From Sipunculus nudus (Eukaryota > Annelida > Sipuncula > Golfingiida > Sipunculidae): a stretch of 64,000 bases of DNA. The notes beneath the pieces were generated by a model. It was not told the origin of the DNA. It ran no database searches and saw only the letters and a program-made list of their open reading frames with translations. Below, piece by piece: positions 33,351-44,431 of this stretch. Positions within the stretch are counted from its first letter, which is position 1. Each line of letters starts with the position of its first letter. The translations under genes and the position numbers were made by a program. The stretch lies in NCBI GenBank assembly GCA_026874595.1, contig CM049321.1:24173979-24237978 (forward strand), in the 5' to 3' direction.

Positions 33351-35030
33351 TTGCCTCCCCATATATAGAGATTAGTGATGTTTGACCACTATACGATCGT
33401 ATTTTCATGTAGAAGGCAGTTATATTTTCAGTTCACGGATGGGGAGACATTAAAATTTCTTCACCATGACAAAAGTATCTTATTTTTAATAGAGCAGCAA
33501 TATATTGGCATCTGGATGAAGAGCATTTCACTTTATTATTGTGTACTTTGGTCTAAGAAGACGGGTCGTACTGCTCATAACTGCAATGACAGATGCAGTT
33601 AGAATGTATATTCAGTGGCGACAATGCTTTGTGTTCTAGGACCGCTTTATAAGGGTTATATACTCAAGCAGGGAATCTATGCAATTAGCGTATCAAAACA
33701 GAATTTTGTCTTTAAAACAAGTGACCCATGGGTCATGACGCTCAGCTGCCAAGCATGACCTGTGACATCATGGACTGAGATTCACAACTTCCAGTCAAAT
33801 TTTGAAGAACCAATTTGCCAATTTGTTGAAAATTTTCTATGACAACAGAAATATATATCACCTATGTCTGGTTAAAACACAGTGAATTGATGGTCTGAGG
33901 AAAATGCATGATTGTTAAGCTATCAGGAACTATTCCAACAGCTTGCTTGAAACCTGTCAGTCTCAAAGGAACACCACAAAGGGAAAATATAAGATCAAAA
34001 TATATAGCAAAAATCAAGGAAATACATGCAAGAATTATTGAGAAACAGGTGCTTCTGTATGAATTTTTATTCAATACAAGCCAACTGTACTGCACTTTTA
34101 TAAATGATGGTAATATTTATTCAGAAATATTTGACCCAATCCTTTACAAGATTACATAAATATACATCCAACTGCATTCACTTTAACTGTTCTTGAGATA
34201 ATATGATCAAAAGGAATTAAAAGATGGTTGCCTGGTGGCCATATTGGACTTCTGACAAGTCTGAAATCAGACAACAAACATTCTCTAAATCGGACCAAAC
34301 ATTAAAGAAAAATTACTGAAACTGCACTGAAGAAAGAATTTATAAGGTGGCTAACTGGCAGACATTATGGATTTCTGACAAGTATGACATTTAATATCCC
34401 ACATTCTCCAATAAGAGACCAAACTTGGGCAAATTATCCAGTAATGAATGCCAAAAATAAATCAAAAGGCATGTCCAGGCCCTCATATCAGATTTATAGA
34501 TATGCAATTGTAAAAAGTGTAAGTCCAATATTTTTTATTATCACTCTGCTTTTCAATGGGGTCAGCAGGGTAGGTAAACTGCCAAACCTGAAAGAAAAGA
34601 AATGCAGAAAGCATGACTAAGAGTCTTGAAATAAAACAAAAAGCCATCCTAAATCAAGGTACACATCCACATATTATGAGAACAAACACTTGCTTTTATA
34701 TGTGGTGATATATATTAAAATATCCAGATATCTAGGAAACTAAGTTTATTGCTAGGGTTCATAAAATAAACTGCAAAATGTTCCCATCATCTTATAAATC
34801 AGTAGCTAAACCTTAATACTATACTCTCATAGTCTTAATGCCTGGCTGAAGCATTCTGACAACAGTGTTTTTGTTATGAAGTAACGAGGTACTTATCACT
34901 GAGCCTTATCACTTAATAGGCTGATACAAAAGGGAGTCATATGTCACCAGTGTCACTCACAATTACAGCCACACAGGGAGATGCACCAGCTGGAGTGGGA
35001 TGGTTATATATACAAGAAAAATAGAGATGG
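33351..35030. other. intergenic with a weak tandem repeat
   Basis: Segments near 34225 and 34340 share TGGTGGC..CATATTGGACTTCTGACAAG-like wording, a 110-120-bp imperfect repeat. No gene recognised. Confidence 0.45.
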
Positions 35031-35039
35031 TCTATAAAA

Positions 35040-35965
35040 TAAGTAATTGTGAACATCCCTGACCTATGACCTTGGCCTTTTGCCCATATATCAACTGGAT
35101 TCTTTCTAAATGATGGGTAACTACTAACCACTTAAATCTGGTGTAATTACTTGGCAACCAATGGGTGAATAACTTTGACCTGCAACCTTTAACCTGCTGA
35201 CCAGCTGACCCCAAAATCAATAAGTTATTTATTCAAGCAAAAAGACCCATAAATATGAAGTATGAGTCAAAGTGAGTGATGCATAGTTGTAGCATATGTG
35301 AAAGACTGAAGGTTTGGGTTGAACAGTTACACTTGAAATATGCTCACAAGCATTTAGAACAATTAAATATTGTGACCTTGACCTTTGACTTTTTGACCTC
35401 AACATCAATAGGCTTCTTCCCTTATTGGTAGGTAAGCCATATATGACAGATGGAAGGTACAGATTGAAAAGTTTGCCTGAAAATGACTCCACGCAAGAAG
35501 TGGGTGCTGTGAACTTAACCTTTGACCTCAAAATCAACAGGTCTTTTCCCCTGTTGGCAGAGAAGCGATATCAGTGCTGGAAGGTTTGGAATGAAAAGTC
35601 TAGCTTGAAATGTGTCCACAACCTTTTCAAAGAAGTGGATCCTGTGACCCTGACCTTTGACCTTGTGACCTCAAAATCTATAGGATGCTTCTCCAACTTA
35701 GTAGGTGAGCTATATGTGAAAAATCAAAGAATTGGGATGAAAGGGTTGGCTTAAAATGCATCCACAGGCTTTTCAAAGAAGAGGCTCCTGTGACCTTGAC
35801 CTTTGACCTTTTGACCTAAAAAAAATTATGGTTCTTCCCCTGTTGGTAGGTGAGCTGTATGTGAAAGATGGAAGGTTTTTGATGAAAATTTTGTCTCAAA
35901 GAGTTATTTCTGGGGGGTGCAAACACACCCCATAACTTCGAGAATATAGGTCGCAGTGACCTAAT
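35040..35965. repeat. array of about 135-bp units carrying nuclear-receptor-like half sites
   Basis: Each unit has a cluster of TGACCT half sites: TGTGACCTTGACCTTTGAC at 35371, AACCTTTGACCTC near 35516, GTGACCCTGACCTTTGACC at 35644 and GTGACCTTGACCTTTGACC at 35790; diverged units lie near 35060 and 35175. TGACCTTTGACCT is the reverse of AGGTCAAAGGTCA, the DR1 site bound by HNF4/RXR-type receptors. At 35948-35962 AGGTCGCAGTGACCT is one base from a palindromic steroid-type element. The rest of the unit (GGTAGGTGAGCTATATGTG) is also repeated. Binding is inference. Confidence 0.75.
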
Positions 35966-36039
35966 TTCAGGTTTGCAAGGAGATCTTTTTATAACCTCTA
36001 TGACTGCATAGGGTTCATGGCCCTAGCCCCTACGGTTAC

Positions 36040-36165
36040 GATTTGTGCCCTGCTAACGGACGGACGGCCGGCCGGACGGCCGGCCGGACGGACAGACGGA
36101 AGGACGACGGACAAAGACCCATCGCTATAGCCCAGCATGACTGAAAGTCAGCTGAGCTAAAAATG
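36040..36165 (-). repeat. dispersed repeat end with GGAC simple repeat and AGCTCAGCTGACT motif
   Basis: GGACGGACGGCC units are followed by AAAGTCAGCTGAGCTAAAAA. Read on the minus strand this matches the openings of the repeats at 62285 and 63782 (TTTTTAGCTCAGCTGACT). Confidence 0.65.
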
Positions 36166-36375
36166 AGATACTCGAGATACTGAGAGGTTTTCTCCCTTGT
36201 ATGGACACAGATCATGCTGAGCTTAGAATCCTACCAAAGTAAATACATGGAGTGGTAACTATAAATGTACTCTAAGATAAAACTAACATTTTATAGTCAC
36301 CCTTGGTGGCTACACATAACAGGTCGCTACTGAACATGTACGATGCGTAACAAACCGAGCCAAAGAAATGCAACT

Positions 36376-36789
36376 TGTTACGGGGTGAAATAAAAGCGGA
36401 CCGAACTGTCTCGCTTTATTATATAGTGAAGCTTGCTTTGATAGCGAAGCGGTTGGTACGCCGGACTTGTGCGCCACCCACATGGGTTCCAAACCGGGAT
36501 CGGCCCGATGTTTTCCCTTGATAAATTTGTCTTCGTAACAAAATGGGGGCTCGTCCAACGTGACGGTAAACTTTGTGGCCAGGGAATAAGCTCACTAAAG
36601 TGTGACTCCTGGGATAATTAGTCTTGTTCTGATAGCAGAACGCTCTTAAGTGGGGTTGTGTTACAAGGTGACATAAAAGCGGACCGAACTTTCTCGCTAG
36701 GGAAGCTTGCTTTTGTTGTGCGCCACCGACATGGGTTCGAATCCCGGATCGGCCCAGAATTTTCCCTTGAGCAATTTGTCTTCGTAACA
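36376..36789 (+). mobile_element. TRIM-like element, copy 2 (complete, two LTRs)
   Basis: LTR1 is 36376-36540 (165 bp, TGTTACG..CGTAACA), with A box TAGCGAAGCGG at 36442-36452 and a decayed B box at 36485. The internal region (36541-36658) has the primer site TGGGGGCTCGTCC three bases after the LTR and ends in the purine-rich CTTAAGTGGGGTTG. LTR2 is 36659-36789 (131 bp). It has lost about 30 bp including the A box but keeps a perfect B box GGTTCGAATCC (36734-36744). No coding capacity. Immediate 5-bp flanks (CAACT and GGTTA) do not match, so no target duplication is shown for this unit alone. Confidence 0.8.
36544..36556 (+). promoter_or_regulatory. tRNA-Pro-type primer-binding site of the TRIM
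   Basis: TGGGGGCTCGTCC equals the complement of the conserved 3' end of eukaryotic tRNA-Pro, the primer used by gammaretroviruses among others. Its place 3 bp after the LTR supports a retroelement rather than a SINE. Confidence 0.8.
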
Positions 36790-36861
36790 GGTTAAAATTA
36801 AGGAACCTATTGCGATATCTAATGTGTATCATATATAGGCACTATATGTTTAACGTACAAA

Positions 36862-37040
36862 ACGTTAAACTTTGTGGCCCTGGGAATAAGCTCACCAAAA
36901 TGTGTTAGAGGGGTGACATAAAAGCGGATCGAACTGCTAGCGAAGCGGTTGGTACATCGGACTTGTGCGCCACCCACATGGGTTCGAAAACAGGATCGGC
37001 CCATGCAATGTTTTCCCCTGAGCAATTTGTCTTCGTAACA
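36862..37040 (+). mobile_element. partial TRIM copy: internal piece plus third LTR
   Basis: 36862-36902 repeats part of the TRIM internal region (GTAAACTTTGTGG-like, ..GGGAATAAGCTCACCAAA). An LTR of 138 bp (36903-37040) follows directly with A box 36938-36948 and a one- or two-mismatch B box near 36981. The bases after it (ACTGT, or CAACT if the end is read two bases earlier) can be matched to the CAACT before 36376, which would make 36376-37040 a single three-LTR insertion. Confidence 0.65.
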
Positions 37041-37084
37041 ACTGTAAAGACAAACAAAATTGTCCAAATATGGCCACCGTAACA

Positions 37085-37370
37085 AGGCTAGACAACAGAA
37101 GAGAAGAAGCCTACAATGGCTTAACAGAAAACACATTTAAAACTCGCTTCACGCCCATACATCCAGCTTCAGAAACGAAAATAGACGAAATTTCATGACA
37201 CTATGTGAATACATCTGGAAACTGAAAGACATGAACATGTAATACACCATACAATGGAATATTATCAGCAAGGCCAGAACGTACTCTTCATCAGCTATAT
37301 CGTGTAATTTTTGTTTTAAAAGAAAATTAATTAATTATTTACCGCCCTTCACTATGCACCTTTAACAAGA
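37085..37370 (+). pseudogene. GIY-YIG endonuclease relic of a Penelope-like element
   Basis: Two frames carry consecutive parts: AYNGLTENTFKTRF (about 37110-37150) and then SSFRNENRRNFMTLCEYIW (about 37160-37220), with IQWNIISKARTYSSS and a CNFC motif further on. The block YIG..F.TR..H..SF..LS.YIW..W.I..KA..Y resembles the GIY-YIG nuclease end of Penelope-like elements; here YIG has become YNG, and a frameshift and a stop (about 37240) break it. It follows the third TRIM LTR closely and would complete the RT at 31990-33350 if both come from one element. Confidence 0.6.
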
Positions 37371-37630
37371 CAAATGAATGGATTCACAGTGACATGCAGG
37401 CCCAAAACCATTTGCCCCGCAGGTACATCCGACCTGTAATATGTTATTTATCTTATTTCTACGTCTTAAATATCTGAATTTGTAATATATCATAATATTT
37501 TAAAGATCATGCAAATAATGAAATAAGATACATATAATAAAATAAAACATTAATAAAACTATTATGAATAATTGCTATGAAATAAAGTTAAATAAATTTT
37601 ATAAAGTAATATTATCAATTGATATATGAA

Positions 37631-37885
37631 CAATCCTAAAAATTTCTATGGAAACGTCGTACAGCGTCGTCTAGTGGTGAACAATATAACAAAACACGTC
37701 ATTAGGGAATTTTGATCGAACCGGATAAACGGCACCTTTCTCTTGCCATCTAACTAATAGTGTATATAAATAACATGCACATGCTTTTACCTTACATACA
37801 AGTTCCCGTCATGATAATTCTTCTTTCGTAGTTCATATTATCTTAATATTCTCTGGTAAGAGATACCTCTCGAAACAATGAGTTT
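37631..37885 (+). repeat. CTCF-core dispersed repeat, copy iv
   Basis: TTTCTATGGAAACGTC, core GCGTCGTCTAGTGG (37664-37677), AACAAAACACGTCATTAGGGA, and GGTAAGAGATACCTCTCG at the end. It continues directly into the repeat at 37900, as copy v does across its insertion. Confidence 0.7.
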
Positions 37886-37899
37886 TTGGGTTTAGTTCC

Positions 37900-38345
37900 C
37901 TCAAACTGGGATGTGTAATTAATACACTGATGCAAATTCAGGCACAGCGCTTTTCCAGCAGCGCAGCGCTTTTTCAACAGCGCTTGTCAACCATTCCTGA
38001 GAAATTATTTTTTTGTAGGGGTGGGCTTGGCCAAGCCTTCCCCAAATCGAAACGAACATTAGTATTTTGAATTAGCTTCCAAATAACACCGCATTGGAAG
38101 CGATGCTCAAGTATGACTCAGGGGATTTCCGGGACGCATGCGTATCGCGCTTTAGCTTGTTTGCTGATAATGACAAATTGTGCTTTAATGGAGTGTTCGT
38201 GTGCACTGAATTGACCGATGTGCTGTGAATGATAGGTGGACAAAACCTGAGGATCGTTGAGTGGAAGACTACTTTTCAATAGTTAAAAGTTGCGTTCCTT
38301 GGCCTGTTTTTTAAGCAATTAATACTAAGTATACACGACCACATT
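37900..38345 (+). repeat. repeat paired with 51451-51895
   Basis: About 450 bp that align in order with 51451-51895: the AGCGCTTTTCCA..AGCGCTTGTCAA block, GGCCAAGCCTTCC, GACTC..GTGATTTCC-like, ACGCATGCGTATCGCGC, CTTTAATGGAGTGTT and the ACACG tail. It is the downstream half of the CTCF-core repeat family. Confidence 0.75.
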
Positions 38346-38554
38346 CAAATGCATAGCAAAATTAGCGGTACCATTCTGTCAAGCTGGTTGCCGTCTAATA
38401 TAACCAGTACGAGCCATGGCTGTATTCACGCGTTCAGAAATTCAGCCGTCTGTTTGTCGAGTCAGCCGCATTTGTCTGACTAAAACGGCTCCGGGCTCTA
38501 GTAGGGACTTAGTAGCAGTAAGCAGTGGCGTCAATTTATCTTCAAGGGTCGTGT

Positions 38555-38586
<32 letters not shown>

Positions 38587-39111
38587 CTCGCAAACGTGTG
38601 AGGTAATCAAAGTTGGGACCAATGTTTATACACCAATTAATGTTTTTAAAAAAATGTTATGTTTCCAGGACATTTAATATTTCATAGTAAACTCAGAATT
38701 TAATGGAACCAAAGTTTACTATTCTGATTATTTATATATTTCATTTTCAATATATTGATATTATTATCTGAAAATCGGGGCAGGGGGGACATTGTCCATC
38801 CCCCTCTTGCTAAAAAAATGGGAGAGATATATACCCCCAATCCTTCGCCCGTGGTAGTAAAAAGCAGTTAAGCCAAACATCAGAGAAGAAGACGCGGTTT
38901 TTGTTTATTTTTAAAGTGGAACTTGTATTCATGATCATCTAATTATTATATAGGAGTTTGAAGAAAATTATCCTTTATAATCTTTACCTGTTAAATGACT
39001 GAAATTAATATCAAGCTTAAAATAATCTGAATAAACACCAGTGCCCCCCCCCCCCCAAAAAAAAAAAAATTACTTCGATCATTTTCGAATTAATCATTTT
39101 CGCATCCCAAT

Positions 39112-39123
<12 letters not shown>
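38346..39123. other. intergenic with (GT)n, poly(G) and poly(C) runs
   Basis: (GT)n at 38551-38568 flows into a 17-base G run (38569-38585); a 13-base C run lies at 39044-39056. No gene seen. Confidence 0.6.
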
Positions 39124-39164
<41 letters not shown>

Positions 39165-39171
39165 TATATAA

Positions 39172-39208
<37 letters not shown>
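39124..39208. repeat. (TA)n microsatellite
   Basis: Long TA tract with a few interruptions. Confidence 0.96.
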
Positions 39209-39209
<1 letters not shown>

Positions 39210-40463
39210 CAATATAAAAAGAACATAAATTATAACTAAGTACTATTATCTGATATAATTCATACATAATATAATATGATATAATACAATATAATATTAA
39301 ATAATGTGGAGAAGAAGACAACAGACTACCATGTGGGTAAGAAATATTAAATAAACTAGCAATAATTTGAGATGTTCATTCAACAAAAATAAAATAGTAC
39401 ATACAAAGTATATTTACACAGATTTACTTTAATATATATATCTATGAAATTTATGGTCAGGGAATATTCTAAAATTTTGGTTCTTAATTATAAGAGACTA
39501 GCTGATAAACCCGGTATACTGGGCTATTTATCGGGGTTGGGAAGATTTATTTATCTATTGCAATATTTTAAAAAGGTTAGCTTATTCAGTAAATGCTGTT
39601 CTTCGATGAGGTCCTGCTACAATTAAAACATATGATACAATAGATTTACCATTGACATGTGAACCTGTATACAAAAAAGGTAAATTGTTTAAACACTCAA
39701 GACATTTGAATTGTATTCTCTAGTAATTGTTCAAGCTCAGAGTATATAAATGACCTAGCGAAGTTGAGATCCCACTTTGACGGCAAAGTTAACTGGTAAG
39801 TAACCGAGCGTAAATGCTTTGGTCTATTACAAAGGATTTGTTAATATGATATTGATAATGAACAGAAAAAAAACCGCATGTCAAAATTCCGATTAGAACA
39901 TTAGATTTAAGCCTTTGAAAAATATTTGTCGCAGCCTAGTCCTAGGCCTAGGCCTAACCTGCATGGCGATCCCTCCGATCACTCCCGACTAGTCCCGATG
40001 AATCCATACCGGCGGCAATATGCATATCCAAGCTTCAGTCTGTTGGAGCATCACAATTTCAATCCAGTTTATTCTGGTCCAAAATAATGCCATTCGACCA
40101 TGAAACTAATAAATAACATTGTAAAGATTTCATAATTTTATTTAATGTGCATGGATATATTACTTCAAGCATGTGCCACTATGACGATTAAAGCCACTAA
40201 ATATGCATGGATACAAAATAATTAAATTTTCGCACCAGAATTGCAAATTTATTTAAGTTCACATGTTTTTCTTATACTTTTTTTTGCATATAAGTAATAT
40301 TTCATTTTATATATTTTATATGACTTTCATTAATTTGTACCCATTTAATATAATTATGGAATAAATATTTATATAAATAATAAATAATATATATATATTA
40401 TATAATTTATTTTATATAAAATATAAAATATATATATGTATATATATATAAATAATTTATCAA

Positions 40464-40497
<34 letters not shown>

Positions 40498-40860
40498 GAA
40501 TACAAGATTATTTCAGTGTTACATATCATATTGACGTTAGTCGAATTTAACCTTAATTTTTATAGATTTTATTTCTTAATGTTTTTTTTTTTCATATGGA
40601 TGAAACGACAAAGACAGAATATATCGACTAGCTGAAGTCTTGCATACCAGGAGACCTCACAAACAAGGATGCGTATGGTATTTTACAATAAATGAATAAC
40701 AAAATAAAAAACGTAAGTTGGTAAGACATTATTTTGAACTTTTCAAACAATCATGATTCAGTGTAAGTTGGTGTGGATGAGATGGCCTTTTCTAGAAACT
40801 TTTTTTGAAGTAAGACAGCAGAGACTGCGTTTAATGCAAGGAAAAAAAAGTCTGATCAGC
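39209..40860. other. AT-rich intergenic DNA
   Basis: A short CCTAGGCCTAGGCC palindromic stretch near 39935-39960 and TA-rich DNA at 40380-40500 are the only structures seen. No ORF is convincing. Confidence 0.55.
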
Positions 40861-40879
40861 CTGGGGGACACCTGAAGCC

Positions 40880-41338
40880 TCGGTAACAACCCACTGCGGT
40901 CACCGCACACCGTAGAACACCGTTCGGTTTTTTAAACCGCAGGAATACTTACGCGGCCGACGTGCGGGAACGGCAATTGTCTTCCTCATTCTCACGACCT
41001 TCGCACTGTAAAGTAAGCTAACCGTGCGGACGCCGCAAGCTAACCTTGCGGTATCCGCAAAGACCCCTTACGGCAACCGCAGGTACACCCTACGTCTCTC
41101 GGGTAGCCGAGTAGGCGTTTAAAATCGCACGTTCATCCTACGACATCTGTACGTCTACTGTACGGTGCCCGTACGGAGCCCGTTGGTGTTTTCATGACGC
41201 GCGGCCGCCGCATCAACTTGCGCTAATGTCAGTTACGGTCGTTGTGGAGTCACTGCTGCCTTTGAAAAACGCACGGTTGCCGTACCTCCACCGCACGGAA
41301 TAGCCCAAAACACTCACCGTACGGCGACCGTATCCAGG
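40880..41338. repeat. CpG-rich array of CCGTACGG/TGCGG..CCGCA words
   Basis: A GC- and CpG-rich island in AT-rich DNA. Short complementary words recur in both orientations: TTGCGGTATCCGCAA, TTACGGCAACCGCAGG, GTGCGGACGCCGCAAG, CTGTACGGTGCCCGTACGG, CACCGTACGGCGACCGTA and more. Many form small hairpins. It ends where the transposase-like pseudogene begins, so it may be the subterminal binding array of that transposon. Confidence 0.65.
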
Positions 41339-43111
41339 TTGTGTCCGAGGTTTCAAAAAGAGAATAAGACAAGGGAACTGAAGATTGAGCCTTCCGGAAA
41401 CAAGCCAACCAAGCGTTTATTAGAATGTGCACAACATGACGAAAACTCTGACGAAATTCTAGCAGCTGAGGGAAAGAGTTTAGCTGAGGAAGTTCAGCGT
41501 TTGTCTGCAGAGGTGGAAGAGCTTCAGGACAGGAACAATAAACTTGAACAAGAGAACGCTTCGTTAAGAAAAAAAAAATATCCTGAACAACCCGAAACGA
41601 GTGAATCAAGCTTTAAAGCGTAAACATGTAACTATTGCCAAGATGAAGGAGAAACTGACAATACAGGTCAAGAAGGGTGCCACAGGGAAAAAATAACGTG
41701 TCTAAAAGACTGAGAGCCACTAAAAAAGCTAAGCGATCCATGAAAAAGGTTATAAGCTTTTAGGTACTGAAAAAAAGTTCAAAGTGTAAAAAAATAACGC
41801 AGATAAGAAAAAATAACAACAGAGACAGTCTGAAAGGTACAGAAGGACTTCATTAAGTAACTCGCAGATAAAATCCCGCGAAATTAGACAACAGACTTAA
41901 GCATTTGCTGACAAAGAGAACATTGATGTAGCAGCTTTAGTTAATATGCATAATAAAACTGAAATTGAAACACAGACAGCCAAAAATGTGCATACACCTA
42001 CCATACGGGAAGCTTAACTATCTGTTGCAAGAAGCCGGTGTGTCACAGAAAAATGTATCAAAAGTGTAGTAAAAAGTGTCACTGTTTATGACTCGAAGTT
42101 TTACCACGTTTTGGAATACACAAAACAAGTTTTCAAAATAAATGAAACTACTATCCCAGCAGCAGATCAAAGAAGCACTGGATGGATAGAAATGAATGAC
42201 AGGAAAATATGATGTAACCACGAAGACACTGGGACATTTAGTGGAAACAGAGGAGGTATCATATCTGAAAGGTTTGAGGCGACAGGTGGGAGGGAGGGCA
42301 ACTGATTATGTTGACACTATAATGGACAGTATAAAAACAGTATTAAAAGCCAGAACTTCTGGGAACCATAAAGTTGACACTCTGAAACAGATAACAAAAA
42401 CCATGACTGATAGATGTGTTACAAATCAGGCAGTTGACACACATTTCGAAAAACGGTGACAATTTTAACAGATTTAAATGCGAAATGCCCCCTCTAGACA
42501 CCATTGCTTAGGCGTATGATGCATTCCTGAAAAAGTATGAGTTAAAGTAGTTTGCAGCTAGGGGGTTTTGAGAAGGGTCGGAATCTGTCTTTTACTAACA
42601 GAGCAGAGAGCATGACTCAAGCTCTGGTTCGGCTGAATGGAAAGCTGTTTTTTAGCACAAAGTATATAGTTGTAGCCAAGAGCTCAAATCTTATTTTAAA
42701 ATGAAGGGGAAAGCATCAACCAACAGGTGACTTTACTATAGATTCACGTGCAACCGTTTCCACATATTTTTGTTTGAGCAGTGGGGTGCTATACCGCCAT
42801 GCATCAGACATTCATGATTTTTACTGTACCACCTATATGTGCCCAAAAGTTGTGTTCAAACTGCAATGTTTAATGCTTTACAGCTCCCTGAAATGAAGGA
42901 AACTCTGCAAGGCATCGGATTAATGGGAAAGGCAGTGACAAGACCCTGGATGAGGCTTGTAGGCACCAGGAACAACATACTAGCTTTGGACACTCCAGGC
43001 CGATCCGCTGTAGACAAAATTGAGCAGCTAAGCACTGATGCCACTCCACTGATATCTCCAAACATGGAAAGTGTAATTCCTAATATCGGCCATGTCAGGG
43101 TTGTATTGTTT
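41339..43111 (+). pseudogene. transposase-like gene of unknown superfamily, 5' part
   Basis: Several frames carry consecutive parts of one protein. 41339-41623 is a 94-codon stretch ending in a leucine-heptad coiled coil (EEVQRLSAEVEELQDRNNKL). About 42010-42190 reads YDSKFYHVLEYTKQVFKIN. 42196-42459 contains EEVSYLKGLRRQVGGRATDY and TMTDRCVTNQAVD. 42839-43111 contains PWMRLVGTRNNILALD. The order coiled coil, basic segment, then a TDR-x-x-TN motif on an RNase-H-like strand suggests a DDE transposase, and I recall similar uncharacterised multicopy proteins in molluscs and cnidarians; neither was searched. The reading continues at 45830 after an insertion. Confidence 0.5.
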
Positions 43112-43310
43112 TAGCTACCCAGCGGTTAAAACCGGTTGAATGAATGATATTATTTTATTTAGTTACATTATTTACGGTACAAGTATAAAATATATACCAC
43201 ATATCACAGTACATATTAAAAATATATATATCATAGTACATGATGAAAACTAAATAAAAAAATAGCTAAAAATATATATCACATTACATATCACTGAGTA
43301 TCTAAAAAAA

Positions 43311-43362
<52 letters not shown>

Positions 43363-43589
43363 CACAGTACATCACTTGAGCACCATGCAACATTGTACCT
43401 GTAAACAATAAAATTGAAAATGGAGCACTAAAAAGTCTTCCCAATAAAAGACTTATTTCCATAGTGGACCATACTAAGATTACAGTTTACAAGATGGCAG
43501 CTGCACCTGGTATTATCACAACAGCTAAGATCCATCACATCAACTAAACAATCAGCAGTAACCTTCCTAAATTATTTAAACAGTGTATA

Positions 43590-43862
43590 CACAATTTTCG
43601 GATTGTTCCATCTGTTGTAAAAAGATAAATGTGACATTTTCTTTTGAAAACAATTACTATTTTCTGTTTTGATGGCCAATGGTAGATCATTCAACTCCAG
43701 TATTTAACATCTGGAACATTATATGATAAATTAGATCTACGAGTTCTGTAACTATAACCAACAGGAACAATATCATACAAGTAAGAAGGTGCTTCATTAT
43801 GATGAATATTGAACATGAGGTTTAGAGTTAGAAAGTCTACTCTATTGTTACGGAACCTAATA
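43590..43862 (-). pseudogene. C-terminal domain of the minus-strand LINE
   Basis: The minus strand reads RFRNNRVDFLTLNLMFNIHH, then NEAPSYLYDIVPVGYSYRTR, RRSNLSYNVPDVKYWS, then after a shift LNDLPLAIKTENSNCFQKK. The HN-APSYL..R..NLSY.VP.VK..LPL.IK pattern is the usual C-terminal end of CR1/Jockey-group ORF2. Confidence 0.65.
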
Positions 43863-44431
43863 TCAACAGATCACGTATGCATGATGAACATAAATTTTGT
43901 CAAGAAGATAAAAAAATCAGATTCTGTAACACTAGGCAGCGTGAAATGTCTGGGGAACGAACAAAAAAGTCAAATAACCATAATTTATTCTTAAAACAAC
44001 CCTAACACTACAATACACCAATTCAATACAATTACATAGTATAACAGCAGTATAACAACAAATCAATACAATTCCACAGTAAAATAAATAAAGTGCACAA
44101 TACCTGGATACCACCACTGTCACAGTCCTATCAAATGTACAAGCCGGATGAAAATTTCACACAAATTATCTCGGAGAATTACAGTCCAATGTAAAGCTCG
44201 TGTAACAATCCAGAAAAAAAAGTAAACTGAAGACCAGATAAGATTTGTCACAAAATCCAGAAGCAAATCTGAAGAAAATCTATAATTGCCGGACTTATCG
44301 GAATAGGTCCCACAAACTGACATACACGCTTCTGTGTCCGCTGGAATATTCTCTCATCTCTCTCTCGGCTCTAAAACACAGCTCCCTATTTATAACTTTT
44401 CACATCAAGCTGAGGATCTTCCACTGCTCTA

